A DNA stretch of 64,000 nt from Nocardiopsis mwathae (GCF_014201195.1 NZ_JACHDS010000001.1:558001-622000); one strand, 5' to 3'; shown: positions 29,000 through 38,750, counted from the first letter of the stretch. The notes: generated by a model not told the origin, from the letters alone. Made by a program: numbers and translations.

Positions 29000-29808
29000 C
29001 CGACGGCCTGTGCACCGCCGTGCGCGCCCTGGGCTCCCCGGCGGACGGAAGCCCGACGGTCCTCGCCTGGACCTGCGACAACTTCGCCGCGATCGTCTGG
29101 CCGCGGTTGGTCGAGCACATGGTGCTGGCCTACGTGCCGATCCTGCTCGGCCTGGCCCTGGCCCTGCCGATCGGTATCGCCGGCGCCCGGTGGCGTGCGC
29201 TGTACCCGCCGGTGCTGACCGGCGTGAACATCATCTACGCCATCCCCTCGATCGCGCTGTTCTTCCTGATGCTGCCCTACACCGGCTTCAGCCTGTGGAC
29301 GGCGATCATCCCGCTGACCCTCTACACCCTGACGATCCTGGTCCCCAACGTCGTCGACGGCCTCGACCAGGTGCCCGACCACGTTCGCCAGGCCGCCGTC
29401 GCCATGGGCTTCGGCCCCCTGCGACGCCTGCTCCAGGTGGAGCTGCGCATCGCGGTCCCGGTCGTCATCGCGGGACTGCGGGTCGCGGCCGTCGCCACCA
29501 TCAGCATGGTCAGCATCGCCTCCCTCGTCGGCCTGGGCGGCCTGGGCCAGCTCATCCTCAGTGAGGGCTTCAAGCGCCAGTTCCCGGCGCCGATCATCGT
29601 CGGGGTGGTGCTGTCGGTGGTGCTCGCGTTCCTCACCGACGCACTGCTGGTCGGCGTGCAGCACCTGCTGACCCCGTGGAAGCGCCGGACGGAGCGCCGC
29701 GGGAGGCGCCGGCCGGTGCCCGGGGCGCAGCCCCCGGAGACCCGATCCCCCAGGACACAGCCGCCGGCCGTACCGGCGGCACCGGGCGCACCGCGGGAGG
29801 ACGGATGA
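28996..29808 (+). CDS. opuCB: Osmoprotectant ABC transporter permease 1
   Basis: A 270-aa inner-membrane permease of the BPD (MetI-like) family. Five or six hydrophobic segments are seen (MVLAYVPILLGLALALPIGIAG, NIIYAIPSIALFFLMLPY, TAIIPLTLYTLTILVPNVVDGL), with the EAA loop in VRQAAVAMGFGPLRRLLQVELRIAVPV that contacts the ATPase. The C-terminal 45 residues are Arg/Pro-rich and cytoplasmic. It is translationally coupled to both neighbours by ATGA overlaps. Confidence 0.9.
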   Translation: MTDGLCTAVRALGSPADGSPTVLAWTCDNFAAIVWPRLVEHMVLAYVPILLGLALALPIGIAGARWRALYPPVLTGVNIIYAIPSIALFFLMLPYTGFSLWTAIIPLTLYTLTILVPNVVDGLDQVPDHVRQAAVAMGFGPLRRLLQVELRIAVPVVIAGLRVAAVATISMVSIASLVGLGGLGQLILSEGFKRQFPAPIIVGVVLSVVLAFLTDALLVGVQHLLTPWKRRTERRGRRRPVPGAQPPETRSPRTQPPAVPAAPGAPREDG

Positions 29809-30485
29809 ACGTCGTGATGTGGATCCTGGAGTGGCTGGCCCAGCCCGAGAACTGGGCCGGTCCGGGCGGGATCCCGGTCCGCTTCGCCGAACACGTCGGC
29901 TACTCGGCCCTGGCGCTGCTGCTGTCGGCGGCCATCGCCGTCCCCCTCGGACTGCTCACCGGGCACACCGGCCGCGGCGGCTTCCTCGTCGCGAGCCTCG
30001 CGAACTTCGCCCGCGCGCTGCCGACCATCGGCGTGCTCTTCCTCGTGGTGCTCCTCGTCGGCATCGGCCTGCTGCCGGTCATGGTCGCCCTGGTCGCGCT
30101 CGCGGTGCCGCCCATCCTCGTCAACACCTACGAGGGTGTGCGCAACGTCGACCCGCAGCTCAAGGACGCGGCCCGGGGCATGGGGATGCGGGGCCGGGAG
30201 GTGCTGCTCCGGCTGGAGGTCCCGGTCGCGCTGCCGCTGATCCTGCTCGGCCTGCGTACCTCCGCCATCCAGGTCATCTCCACCGCCACCATCGCCGCCT
30301 ACGTCGGCATCGGCGGGCTGGGCCGGTTCATCGTGGACGGGCAGGCCCGCCAGGAGCTGCCGATGATGCTCGGCGGATCGCTGCTGGTGGTCGTCCTGGC
30401 GCTGCTGGTGACCGCGCTGTTCGGCCTGCTGGGGCGGGTCCTGGTCGCACCGGGGCTGCGCCGCGGCACGCCGGTGTCCCGATGA
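29805..30485 (+). CDS. opuCD: Osmoprotectant ABC transporter permease 2
   Basis: A 226-aa second BPD-type permease, forming the channel with permease 1. Seen: HVGYSALALLLSAAIAVPLGLLTG, GVLFLVVLLVGIGLLPVMVALVALAVP, and an EAA loop in LKDAARGMGMRGREVLLRLEVPVALPL. The ATG at 29805 overlaps the previous stop (ATGA) and has GGGAGG upstream, so the longer frame beginning at 29676 is rejected. The gene for the binding protein follows after 100 bp. Confidence 0.9.
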   Translation: MNVVMWILEWLAQPENWAGPGGIPVRFAEHVGYSALALLLSAAIAVPLGLLTGHTGRGGFLVASLANFARALPTIGVLFLVVLLVGIGLLPVMVALVALAVPPILVNTYEGVRNVDPQLKDAARGMGMRGREVLLRLEVPVALPLILLGLRTSAIQVISTATIAAYVGIGGLGRFIVDGQARQELPMMLGGSLLVVVLALLVTALFGLLGRVLVAPGLRRGTPVSR

Positions 30486-30585
30486 CCGCCCCACCCTCCG
30501 CCCACCTGTGAATCCGACCCACCTGCCGACCCCACCCACCGACCTCGGCTCCACCGGCCGCGACGGAAGAGAAGATAGGCACGAC

Positions 30586-31491
30586 ATGCGAAGACCGATA
30601 CGCTCCGCGCTCGCCGGACTGGCCCTGCTCCCGGTTCTCGCCGCCTGCGGCGGTACCGACCCCTACGGCGAGGGCGCCACCAGGGACGACGGCGGCGGCA
30701 AGATCGTGGTCGGGTCCGCCGACTTCCCGGAGAGCACCCTGCTCGCCCACATCTACGCCCAGGCCCTGGAGGCCAAGGGCCTGGACGTGGGAACCCAGCT
30801 GAACATCGGCAGCCGCGAGGTCTACTACGACCAGATCGCGGCCGGCAACCTGTCGGTGTTCCCCGAGTACAACGGCTCCATCCTGACCTACCTCGACCCC
30901 GGCGCCGAGGCCAGGGGGACCGAGGAGACCGACGCGGCCGTCACCGAGCGGCTGCCCGAAGGACTGGAGATCCTCGACCCGTCCCCGGCCGAGAACAAGG
31001 ACTCGGTGACGGTCACCGAGGAGACCGCCCGCAAGGAAGGCCTGAAGACCCTCGCCGACCTTGAGAAGGTCGCCGGGAACATGACGCTCGGCGGCCCTTC
31101 GGAATTCGAGACCCGCGCCCAGGGCGTCCCTGGCCTGGAGAAGACCTACGGTGTGACGTTCGGGAACTTCCGTGCGCTGGACGTCTCCCTGCTGCCCCAG
31201 GCGCTCAAGGACGGCGACGTTCAGGCCGCCAACCTGTTCACCACCGACCCGGCGATCGTGAAGAACGGGTTCGTCCCGCTGGAGGACCCCGACGGCCTCT
31301 TCGGCACGCAGAACGTCACCCCGCTGGTGTACGGCGACGCCGTGGACGAGGAGGCGCGCGCCGCGCTCGACGCCGTCTCGGCCGAGCTCACCACCGAGAC
31401 GCTGAGCGAGCTGAACGAGCGGGTCAGCATCGACCACGAGAACGCCGCCGACGTGGCGTCGGACTGGCTCGCCTCCGCCGGCCTCGCCTGA
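30586..31491 (+). CDS. opuCC: Osmoprotectant-binding lipoprotein
   Basis: 301 aa. Signal peptide with lipobox LAAC (Cys21), then a class F-type periplasmic-binding fold: KIVVGSADFPESTLLAHIYAQALEAKG, YYDQIAAGNLSVFPEYNGSILTYLDPGA, and C-terminal ALDAVSAELTTETLSELNERVSIDHENAADVASDWL. Such proteins capture quaternary amines outside the membrane. The ATG at 30586 is chosen because it begins the signal peptide; an upstream start at 30508 would hide it behind 26 residues. Last gene of the operon, followed 6 bp later by palindromic element B, which may end transcription. Confidence 0.9.
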   Translation: MRRPIRSALAGLALLPVLAACGGTDPYGEGATRDDGGGKIVVGSADFPESTLLAHIYAQALEAKGLDVGTQLNIGSREVYYDQIAAGNLSVFPEYNGSILTYLDPGAEARGTEETDAAVTERLPEGLEILDPSPAENKDSVTVTEETARKEGLKTLADLEKVAGNMTLGGPSEFETRAQGVPGLEKTYGVTFGNFRALDVSLLPQALKDGDVQAANLFTTDPAIVKNGFVPLEDPDGLFGTQNVTPLVYGDAVDEEARAALDAVSAELTTETLSELNERVSIDHENAADVASDWLASAGLA

Positions 31492-31497
31492 GGTCCG

Positions 31498-31573
31498 CCC
31501 CTTCGTCGATCTCGGAGCGATCGGGGTGGGAAATCGCCGGGGAGACCCCGGTTTCTTCGAGATCGACGAAGGG
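31498..31573. repeat. Dispersed palindromic element, copy B
   Basis: Arms of 28 nt (31498-31525 and 31546-31573) pair with four mismatches, core CGTCGATCTCGGAG, and the loop contains AATCGCCGGGGAGA, nearly identical to the loop of copy C. It begins 6 bp after the osmoprotectant operon. Confidence 0.85.
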
Positions 31574-31718
31574 TGCGCGGCTTCGGCCGTCCACCGGGCC
31601 TCGTGCAGCCGGTGGACGGCCGTGGCTTGAGGGCGGGCGAGGGGCTCGGAGGGTCGGGGCACGGAAGGTCGTTGTGCGGTGCGATATCGGGGGCGGGTTC
31701 GGGACATCTGGAATCGGA

Positions 31719-31784
31719 TCAGAGGATCATGGCCAGGATCAACCCGACGATGAGGATCCCGAGAACCGTGTAGAAGCCGTCCAT
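31719..31784 (-). CDS. Putative 21-residue single-span membrane peptide
   Basis: The frame starts ATG at 31784 and reads MDGFYTVLGI, then IVGLILAMIL after two residues, and stops with TGA. Nearly the whole peptide is one membrane helix, as in KdpF-like or stress micropeptides. The ribosome site is weak: GGAAG ends only 1 nt before the ATG. It lies alone in the 312-bp gap after element B, where no other gene is visible. I do not recognise a family. It could be chance, but a hydrophobic frame with both start and stop in 66 bp of such G+C-rich DNA is unusual. Confidence 0.4.
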   Translation of the reverse strand: MDGFYTVLGILIVGLILAMIL

Positions 31785-31885
31785 GCTTCCATTGCACTGC
31801 GGACATGGCGCGGGAGAAAACTAGCGAGTAGGCGGGAAAAGGCTCTCCCGAAGGTGCGGCGAGCAACCTCTCTAGAGAGTTTCGG

Positions 31886-32380
31886 CTACCGCAGAGCGCG
31901 GTACCGCCCGTCGTGCCTGATCAGCGGGGACGGGTTGGCCCGCACCCCCGCCACCTCCGGCAGGGAGTCCACCGCGGCCAGGTAGACGACGTGGTCGCCC
32001 GCCTCCACCCGCTGCGTCACCGAGCACTCCAGGGCCGCAAGCGCCGAGCCGAGGATCAGCGCCCCGGTGCGCTCGCCCCGGTGGTGCGGCTCCGCGGCCA
32101 GCAGCAGCCGCGCGGACGGCCGCCCCTCGGCGGCGAACCGCCCGGCGATGGCCCGATGCCCCTCGCCGAGCACGTTCACCGCGAAGGCGCCGCGCAGGTC
32201 GATGACCTCCCGCAGGTAGCTCGTCCGGATCACACTGAGCATGACGATCGGCGGGTCGGCGGAGATGGACGCGAACGCGCTGACCGTGCTGCCGATGTCG
32301 TCGAGCTCGTCGGCCACCGTCACCACGGTCACCCCGGTGGGCAGCAGCGCCATGGTCTCCAGGAACTCCCCGGGATTCAC
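31886..32380 (-). CDS. Flavin reductase-like FMN-binding protein
   Basis: 164 aa, the usual length of the flavin-reductase split-barrel family that reduces free FMN/FAD with NAD(P)H for partner monooxygenases. Seen: the N-terminal block FLETMALLPTGVTVVT, VSAFASISADPPIVMLSV, the FAVNVLGEGHRAIAGRFA block and HVVYLAAVDSL near the end. The GTG at 32380 overlaps the sppA stop (GTGA), implying translational coupling; a longer frame upstream runs inside sppA and is rejected. No monooxygenase partner lies nearby. Confidence 0.83.
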   Translation of the reverse strand: MNPGEFLETMALLPTGVTVVTVADELDDIGSTVSAFASISADPPIVMLSVIRTSYLREVIDLRGAFAVNVLGEGHRAIAGRFAAEGRPSARLLLAAEPHHRGERTGALILGSALAALECSVTQRVEAGDHVVYLAAVDSLPEVAGVRANPSPLIRHDGRYRALR

Positions 32381-34122
32381 CGGATCTCCCACTCCCCGGG
32401 CATGACCAGCGGACCGGCGGCGGGCAGGCCCAGCCGCTCGGTCAGCCGCGCCAGCGGCCCCCACATGCTCACCCGCACGTCGGCCTCGCTCTTGTCCTCG
32501 CTGGACTCCGCGGGCAGGAACCGGTCGAGCGGGCCGGGCTGAGGGAACAGGCGCAGTGGCGCGGTCGACGGGAGTCCCGCCTTGGCGCGGGCCAGGCGGA
32601 CCGCCGCGTCCAGCCCGCCCAACTCGTCGACCAGCCCGCGCTCGTGGGCGTCCTGCCCGGTCCACACGCGACCCCGGGCCACCTCGTGTACCTGGTCGCG
32701 GGAAAGGCCGCGGGCCTCGGCCACCTTCGCGGTGAAATCGTCGTAGATGGCGTCGAGCAGCGTGTTCACCCGCTCCCACTCCGACTCGGTGAAGGGCCGG
32801 TCGGGGGTGAACATGCCGGAGTGCTCGCCGCCGTCGATCGCGTCCGTGCTGATGCCCACCCGGTCCATCAGGCCCTTGAGCACCGGCTTGCCCACGAACA
32901 CGCCGATGGAGCCGGTGAGCGTGCCGGGGTGGGCCACGATCGCGTCGGCGCCCAGCGCGACGTAGTACCCGCCGGACCCGGCGACGTCGCCCATCGTCGC
33001 GATGACCGGGGTGCCGGACTCGCTGGTCAGTTCGGCCTCGCGGCGGATGACGTCGGAGGCGACGGGCGAGCCGCCGCGGCTGTCGACGCGGAACACCACG
33101 GCTCTGACCTGCGGGTTGCGGCGCGCGGCGCGGAACGCGGCCGCGATCGTGTCGGAGCCCATGCTGGTGCCGCCGCCCAGCGGGGAGCGGCGGCTGCGCC
33201 CGGTCTCCACCGTGCCGGAGGCGTGGATCAGCGCGATGAACTCATCGCGCCGCACCGCGGGAACCCGCTCGGCCATCGCCTGGCGGTGCTGGTAGCGGGT
33301 GACGAACTGGAGCGTCGGCCGACCGTCCCCGTCGGCCCCGGTGCCCTGGGGGTCGGCCGCGCCCTCGGGGGCGAAGCGCCCGAGCAGGTCGTCGATGACC
33401 TCGTCGCGGTAGGCGAGGCGGTCGACGAGCCCGTGCGCTTGCGCCTCGGAGGCGAGGAACGGGCCACGCCCGACGAGTTCCCGCACCCGTTCGGGGGTCA
33501 TGCCGCGGCCCGCGGCGACGCCCTCGACGACCTGGTCGCTCAGCGACTCGACGATCCGGCCGGTGGCCTCCCGGTGCGGCTCGGTGAACTCGCGCTCGGT
33601 GAACATGTTGACGGCGTTCTTGTACTCGTGCCGCGCCCCGCCTTCGTACTGCACGCCGAGCTTGTCGATGGCGTCGCGCACGAACGTGCTCCGGATGCTC
33701 AGGCCGGTCAGCCCCACCGTGCCGGTGGGCAGCAGCGCGATCTCGTCGAACGCGGCGGCGAGGTAGTAGGGCACCGTGCCGGGGGCGAGCTCGCCGAACG
33801 ACTCACTCCACGCCACCGCGGGCTTGCCCGCGCCGCGGAACGCCCGCACGGCGTTGCGCAACTCCTGGACCTGGGCGAAGCCCAGAGGCCTGCCGTCGAC
33901 CCTGGCGATCAGCGCCTTGACCCGAGGATCCAGGGCGCCGCGGCGGATGCCCTCGACGAGGTCGGTGAGGCGTTGCCGCCGCTTGGTCAGGATCCGGCCG
34001 ATGGGGTCGGCCGGAACCTCGTCGGTGACGCCTTCGGTGAGGTCGAGTTCGAGGACCAGCGGTGCGGTGCGGCGCTGGCGGATCCGGGTGACGGGGTCGA
34101 GGAGCTTCGCGACATCGGGCAT
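32377..34122 (-). CDS. sppA: Signal peptide peptidase SppA (67-kDa type)
   Basis: A 581-aa tandem-domain S49 protease that degrades cleaved signal peptides. The catalytic dyad expected for this type is visible: Lys168 in HEYKNAVNMF in the first half and Ser383 in GDVAGSGGYYVALGADAIVA in the second. Both halves have the ClpP-like fold (PYYLAAAFDEIALLPTGTVGLTG and the VAHPGTLTGSIGVF block). No N-terminal membrane anchor is visible; the protein starts MPDVAKLLDPVTRIRQRR, unlike E. coli SppA, so it may be soluble or peripheral. TAGCCT ends 6 nt before the ATG, suggesting a leaderless mRNA. Confidence 0.92.
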   Translation of the reverse strand: MPDVAKLLDPVTRIRQRRTAPLVLELDLTEGVTDEVPADPIGRILTKRRQRLTDLVEGIRRGALDPRVKALIARVDGRPLGFAQVQELRNAVRAFRGAGKPAVAWSESFGELAPGTVPYYLAAAFDEIALLPTGTVGLTGLSIRSTFVRDAIDKLGVQYEGGARHEYKNAVNMFTEREFTEPHREATGRIVESLSDQVVEGVAAGRGMTPERVRELVGRGPFLASEAQAHGLVDRLAYRDEVIDDLLGRFAPEGAADPQGTGADGDGRPTLQFVTRYQHRQAMAERVPAVRRDEFIALIHASGTVETGRSRRSPLGGGTSMGSDTIAAAFRAARRNPQVRAVVFRVDSRGGSPVASDVIRREAELTSESGTPVIATMGDVAGSGGYYVALGADAIVAHPGTLTGSIGVFVGKPVLKGLMDRVGISTDAIDGGEHSGMFTPDRPFTESEWERVNTLLDAIYDDFTAKVAEARGLSRDQVHEVARGRVWTGQDAHERGLVDELGGLDAAVRLARAKAGLPSTAPLRLFPQPGPLDRFLPAESSEDKSEADVRVSMWGPLARLTERLGLPAAGPLVMPGEWEIR

Positions 34123-34249
34123 GCCCTCAGGCTAGTGGCTGGGTCGGCGCCGGGCGATGGCGCGGTGATGGCACGCTCTTTGGCACGGGGCACCGGGCCC
34201 TCCCGCTATCGTCGATGGGTCACCCCCGACCCCGAGGGAGGGAACTCGC

Positions 34250-34951
34250 ATGTCCGACACATCCGGCAGCACGCGCTCCAGGGTCCGTTCCTTCCCGGCC
34301 CTCGCAGCGGCCGTCACGGCGTTGACGCTGGTCGTGGCCGGGTGCGGGGGCGGCGACGCCCCCGAGGAGAACGGCGAGGCCTCCGGCCCCCAGCCCGACG
34401 AGACCTACAGCGGCGTGGTCGCCGCCGCCGAGGCTCCGGCGCCCGACGGCTTCACGGCCGAAACCTTCGAGAAGATCCGGATCGATGTGCCCGACGGCTG
34501 GGCCACCGAGGAGTCCGGCGACATGCTGTGCATGCGGCCCCCCGGCGAGTCGGAGTGCGGCTACGGCTCGATCCAGGTGCTGCCCAAGGTCGCCAAGAAC
34601 GACCCGAACAAGTGGCCCACCAAGGGCACGGCGTACAACAAGGACGGCGGCTGGGCCTCCGAAACCGGCACCTGCCGCTCCCTGAACACCTGGGAGGACG
34701 GCGACGTCGAGGCGAAGCAGGCCAAGCTCCAGAGCTGGGACGGCGACGGAACCGTCAAGCTCGCCGACGACCTGAAGGCCAACCACCGGGTGTGGACCGT
34801 GACCTGCGAGAACGGCGACACCTTCGAGGTGCGCCTGTGGCTGCTGCCCACCAGCGACGTGGCCGTCTACGCCTGGTCGGTCGACGCCCAGTACGCCGCC
34901 GTCTACGACAAGGTCGCCGAGTCGATGAACACCGAGAAGTACAAGCGCTGA
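34250..34951 (+). CDS. Putative lipoprotein of unknown function
   Basis: 233 aa. A signal peptide with lipobox VAGC gives lipidated Cys32. It is followed by an acidic spacer (about 33-60) and a globular part of about 170 residues with four Cys (in DMLCMRPPGESECGYG, ETGTCRSLN and TVTCENGD), which may form two disulfides outside the cell. GGAGGGAA lies upstream of the ATG. It is convergent with the DUF418 gene, with half-element E between. I do not recognise the family. Confidence 0.75.
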   Translation: MSDTSGSTRSRVRSFPALAAAVTALTLVVAGCGGGDAPEENGEASGPQPDETYSGVVAAAEAPAPDGFTAETFEKIRIDVPDGWATEESGDMLCMRPPGESECGYGSIQVLPKVAKNDPNKWPTKGTAYNKDGGWASETGTCRSLNTWEDGDVEAKQAKLQSWDGDGTVKLADDLKANHRVWTVTCENGDTFEVRLWLLPTSDVAVYAWSVDAQYAAVYDKVAESMNTEKYKR

Positions 34952-35073
34952 CGCCCGCCCGCGCCAGACGCCGGGGTGGGATACCCCGGCCCAGCGCCCG
35001 GCCGAGCTGGTCGCTCCGGAGCCGGTGGTGTGAGGCGTGGTTGCACTCACCACCTGGCGCAGCCCGCGGCTGC

Positions 35074-35105
35074 TACCCCGATATTCCCGAGATCAACGGA
35101 AGGTA
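35074..35105. repeat. Dispersed palindromic element, half copy E
   Basis: The right arm only: ACCCCGATATTCCCGAGATC then AACGGAAGG, matching the 3' arms of copies A and C. No matching left arm is found in the 120 bp before it, although a GGGATACCCCG fragment at about 34980 resembles part of the loop of copy A. It lies between convergent genes, so it may be a decayed full copy. Confidence 0.65.
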
Positions 35106-35129
35106 GGGGCGGCCGTGCCGAAACGAGCC

Positions 35130-36197
35130 TCAGGCTGCGGCGCCGAGGGCGCCCGCCGTGTCGGAAGCCTCTGTTCGGCGACGTAGCGGCACCAGCTCCC
35201 ACCAGGTCACGCAGCGCCACGCCCATTCCAGGGGGCCGTAGCGGAAGTGGCGGAGCCACAGGGTGCTGAACGCCCACTGGGTGGTCAGCAGGCCGCCCGC
35301 CAGCGCGAACAGGGCGCCGTACCGGTCGTGGGAGGAGAAGTCGAGCAGCCACCCGACCAGCAGCACCACGAGCGTCGCGCTGAGGTAGTTGGTCAGCGCC
35401 ATCCGGCCCAGCGGGGCGAAGACGGCGTGCAGCAGCCCCTTGAGCGGGGTGCGCATGAGCAGGCACATGCCGGTGACATAGGCGCAGGCCATCAGCAGTC
35501 CGGCGACCACGCTCGACGTCGTGAAGCCGGTCTTGTTCAGGCCGTCGGACACCTGCCAGAACACCGCGGCCACCGAGGCGGCGGCGAACAGCAGGAAAGC
35601 GATGGCCGTCTCGCCGGAGCGGCGCTCCAGCGTCTGCGGGATCCCGTAGCGGGCCACGGCCAGGCCGAGCAGGAAAAGGCCGGGGACCAGGGGCAACCCA
35701 CCGTGGACGAGGGTCACCCCGGCGACGGATCCCACGACGCCGCCGATCAGCACCGCCCAGCGGGGCAGGTAGGTCGCCGGGAGCAGGATCACCAGCCCCA
35801 CGATGGCGTAGCTGAGCAGTACCTCACCCGGGTAGACGAGCATGTGCAGCGCGCCGAGGGCCGCCAGCATCACCAGGCGGCGGACCAGCAGCAGCCGGGG
35901 CTTGTCGGCGCGCGCTTGGGCCGAGTCGAGGAACAGGGCGAAGCCGATCCCGAACAGGAACGCGAAGATCGGCATGAACCGGCCGTCGACGAACAGGTGC
36001 AGGTAGTCCTCGGCGGGGTGCACCGGCGGCAGGGGGTCGTCGGGCCCCAGGGCCTCCAGCGCCCCGTAGCCCATCTGCGTGATGGGCCCGATGTTCACCA
36101 GCAGGATCCCGCACAGTGCGAACCCGCGCAGCACGTCCAGTACGTCGATCCGTCTCTTCGCGGCGACGATCCCGCCCCCGCTGTCCCGACCGCTCAC
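35130..36197 (-). CDS. DUF418 family membrane protein (YeiB-like)
   Basis: A 355-aa polytopic protein with about nine to ten hydrophobic segments. The N-terminal signature RIDVLDVLRGFALCGILLVNIGPI and the C-terminal block LEWAWRCVTWWELVPLRRR (after TNYLSATLVVLLVGW and LTTQWAFSTLWLRHFRYGP) are the DUF418/YeiB hallmarks. The family is related to membrane acyltransferases but its reaction is unknown. GTG start with AAGGGGG 6 nt upstream. Alone on its strand between a convergent lipoprotein gene and glgB; not obviously part of the glycogen operon. Confidence 0.88.
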   Translation of the reverse strand: MSGRDSGGGIVAAKRRIDVLDVLRGFALCGILLVNIGPITQMGYGALEALGPDDPLPPVHPAEDYLHLFVDGRFMPIFAFLFGIGFALFLDSAQARADKPRLLLVRRLVMLAALGALHMLVYPGEVLLSYAIVGLVILLPATYLPRWAVLIGGVVGSVAGVTLVHGGLPLVPGLFLLGLAVARYGIPQTLERRSGETAIAFLLFAAASVAAVFWQVSDGLNKTGFTTSSVVAGLLMACAYVTGMCLLMRTPLKGLLHAVFAPLGRMALTNYLSATLVVLLVGWLLDFSSHDRYGALFALAGGLLTTQWAFSTLWLRHFRYGPLEWAWRCVTWWELVPLRRRTEASDTAGALGAAA

Positions 36198-36421
36198 GCG
36201 GTGCCCCCTTCTCGCTTGCGTCCCGGCCCTGTTCGGTGCGTTCGTGCAGGTGTCCGGATGGATGACTCTGCGAGGTTAGGCGTCGGAGCGGCAGGCCGAC
36301 ATCGGTCATTCGGGTGGTCGTGGAGCGGCGTCGGCCTCCTCCTTTCGGCGGGATCGGACCGACGAAAGGCGCGGGGCGGGCCACCCGCGCGGTCCAGGCC
36401 ACGCCTGCGGTACGCGCCGCG

Positions 36422-38671
36422 TCACGGCCCCGCGTGCCGCCCGGGCCGCTCCGGCGGGTACCACAGCCACACCGTGGCCAGCGGTGGGAACGCCACAACG
36501 GCCGAAGCCGGCTGCCCGTTCCACTCCCCGGCCGCGGCCTCGACGTACCGGTCCTCCCCCGCCGTGCCCGCGACCCCGGTGGCGCCCGTGCCGCTGCCCT
36601 CGTAGCGCGCGGCGTCGGTGTTGAGCACCTCCCGCCACCGCCCCGGTCGGGGCAGGCCCACCCGGCGCTCGGTGCGCACCTCGGGGGAGAAGTTGACCAG
36701 GCACGCAAGCACCGACCCGTCGTCGCCGTGCCGCAGGAACGACAGCGTGTTGCCCGGTGCGTCGCCGCCGTCCAGCCAGGTGAAACCGCCCGGTTCGGTG
36801 TCGAGTGACCACAGCGCCGGCGTGTCGGTGTACACCCGGTTGAGGTCGGCCACCAGGCGCTGTACACCCGCGTGGTAGGCGTGGTCGAGCAGCCACCACT
36901 GCACGCCGTCCTCGTGCGACCACTCGTCACCGTGCCCGATCTCGCCGCCCATGAACAGCAGCTGCTTGCCCGGGTGCGCCCACATGTAGCCGAACAGGGC
37001 ACGCAGCCCGGCGAACCGCCGCCACTCGTCGCCCGGCATCTTGTACAGCAGCGACGCCTTGCCGTGCACGACCTCGTCGTGGGAGAGCGGCAGGATGTAG
37101 TTCTCGCTGTAGGCGTAGACCATCGAGAAGGTGATCTCGTCGTGGTGGTGCTGCCGGTGCACGGGGTCGCGCCTGAGGTACTCCAGGGTGTCGTGCATCC
37201 ACCCCATGTTCCACTTGAAGCCGAAGCCCAGCCCCCCGGCGTCGGTCGGCCGGGTCACCCCGGGCCAGGCGGTGGACTCCTCGGCGATCATGACGATGCC
37301 GGGGTTGCGGCGGTAGGCGCAGGCGTTGAGCTCGCGCAGGAACTCCAGCGCCTCCAGGTTCTCCCGCCCGCCGAACGCGTTCGGTTCCCACTGGCCCGGC
37401 TCCCGCGAGTAGTCCAGGTAGAGCATCGAGGCGACCGCGTCCACCCGCAGCCCGTCGATGTGGAACTCCTCCAGCCAGAACAGCGCGTTGGCGATGAGGA
37501 AGTTGCGCACCTCGGTGCGGCCGTAGTCGAAGATGAGCGACCCCCAGTCGGGGTGCTCGCCGCGCCGCGGGTCGGGGTGCTCATAGGTGGGAGACCCGTC
37601 GAAGCGGGCCAGCGCCCACTCGTCCCTGGGGAAGTGCGCCGGGACCCAGTCGAGCAGTACGCCGATCCCCGCCCGGTGCAGTGCGTCGACCAGGGCGCGC
37701 AACTCGTCGGGCGAGCCGAACCGCGAGGTGGGGGCGTAGAAGGAGGTGATCTGGTAGCCCCAGGAACCCCCGAAGGGGTGTTCGGCCACCGGCAGGAACT
37801 CTACGTGGGTGAACCCCATCCGGCGCACGTAGGCGACCAGTTCCTCGGCGAGCTCCCGGTAGCCCAGCCCCGGCCGCCATGACCCCAGGTGCACCTCGTA
37901 GACGCTCATCGGGCGGGAGATCCACTCCTGGTTCTTGCGCTCCGACAGCCAGGCGTCGTCGTCCCACGCGTAGCCGGAGGTGAAGACGACCGACGCCGTT
38001 TCGGGCGGTGCCTGGGTGGCGAAGGCCATCGGGTCGGCCTTGTCCCGCCACCGGCCGTCGCGGCCGAGCACCTGGAACTTGTACGTCGAGCCGTCGCCGA
38101 CGCCGGGGACGAACAGCTCCCACACGCCGGTGGCGCCGAGCGAGCGCATCGGGTGCGCGGTGCCGTCCCAGTGGTTGAACTCGCCGATCACCCGCACTCC
38201 CTGGGCGCCCGGCGCCCACACGGCGAAGGCGGTGCCGCGGGTCTCGCCCATGGCGGAGGGGAAGCTGCGGGTGTGGGCGCCCAGGACCCGCCACAGCTCC
38301 TCGTGCCGCCCTTCGGCGATGAGATGCAGGTCGAGGTCGCCCAGGGTGGGCATGTGCCGGTAGGGGTCGTCGACCGGGCGCCCCTCGGGGGCACCCGGGT
38401 AGCGGACGAGCAGCCGGTAGTCGGGGATCGCCTCGGCCCCGTCGGCCGAGGGCGGGGGCCCGGGCAGGGCGGCGGCGAAGACGCCGGCGTGCACGTGGTC
38501 CAGTTCGACGGAGGTGCCGTCGGCCAGCACCGCCCGCACCGATTCCGCCAGGGGCCGCAGCGCGCGCACGGTGACGCCGTCGGGGCCGGGGTGCGCCCCG
38601 AGGAGGCGGTGCGGGTCGTGGTGTCGGCCGCTGACGAGTCGGTCGATGTCGGTGCGCTCGATCTGGCTCAT
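36422..38671 (-). CDS. glgB: 1,4-alpha-glucan branching enzyme
   Basis: A 749-aa GH13 enzyme that makes alpha-1,6 branches in the linear glucan made by GlgE. Seen: two N-terminal carbohydrate/E-set modules (about 1-220, with [22 protein letters not shown]), the catalytic barrel with [18 protein letters not shown], nucleophile Asp in [17 protein letters not shown], acid Glu in [14 protein letters not shown], and [15 protein letters not shown], then a C-terminal beta domain. GAGGAAGA precedes the ATG. Last gene of glgE-treS-mak-glgB, 79 bp after mak. Confidence 0.95.
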   Translation of the reverse strand: MSQIERTDIDRLVSGRHHDPHRLLGAHPGPDGVTVRALRPLAESVRAVLADGTSVELDHVHAGVFAAALPGPPPSADGAEAIPDYRLLVRYPGAPEGRPVDDPYRHMPTLGDLDLHLIAEGRHEELWRVLGAHTRSFPSAMGETRGTAFAVWAPGAQGVRVIGEFNHWDGTAHPMRSLGATGVWELFVPGVGDGSTYKFQVLGRDGRWRDKADPMAFATQAPPETASVVFTSGYAWDDDAWLSERKNQEWISRPMSVYEVHLGSWRPGLGYRELAEELVAYVRRMGFTHVEFLPVAEHPFGGSWGYQITSFYAPTSRFGSPDELRALVDALHRAGIGVLLDWVPAHFPRDEWALARFDGSPTYEHPDPRRGEHPDWGSLIFDYGRTEVRNFLIANALFWLEEFHIDGLRVDAVASMLYLDYSREPGQWEPNAFGGRENLEALEFLRELNACAYRRNPGIVMIAEESTAWPGVTRPTDAGGLGFGFKWNMGWMHDTLEYLRRDPVHRQHHHDEITFSMVYAYSENYILPLSHDEVVHGKASLLYKMPGDEWRRFAGLRALFGYMWAHPGKQLLFMGGEIGHGDEWSHEDGVQWWLLDHAYHAGVQRLVADLNRVYTDTPALWSLDTEPGGFTWLDGGDAPGNTLSFLRHGDDGSVLACLVNFSPEVRTERRVGLPRPGRWREVLNTDAARYEGSGTGATGVAGTAGEDRYVEAAAGEWNGQPASAVVAFPPLATVWLWYPPERPGRHAGP

Positions 38672-38750
38672 CGTCTTCCTCGTCCGTCGGTCGCGGTTCC
38701 GGTGCGGCTGGTGGTGTGGGGGCTGGTCGGGGCGGCGTGCACATGGCGGT

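Noticed and set aside
35130-36605. A 452-codon plus-strand frame opposite the DUF418 gene
   Set aside because: Its Gln/His/Gly/Arg-rich translation is typical of the antisense of a membrane protein gene; the minus strand shows clear DUF418 signatures.
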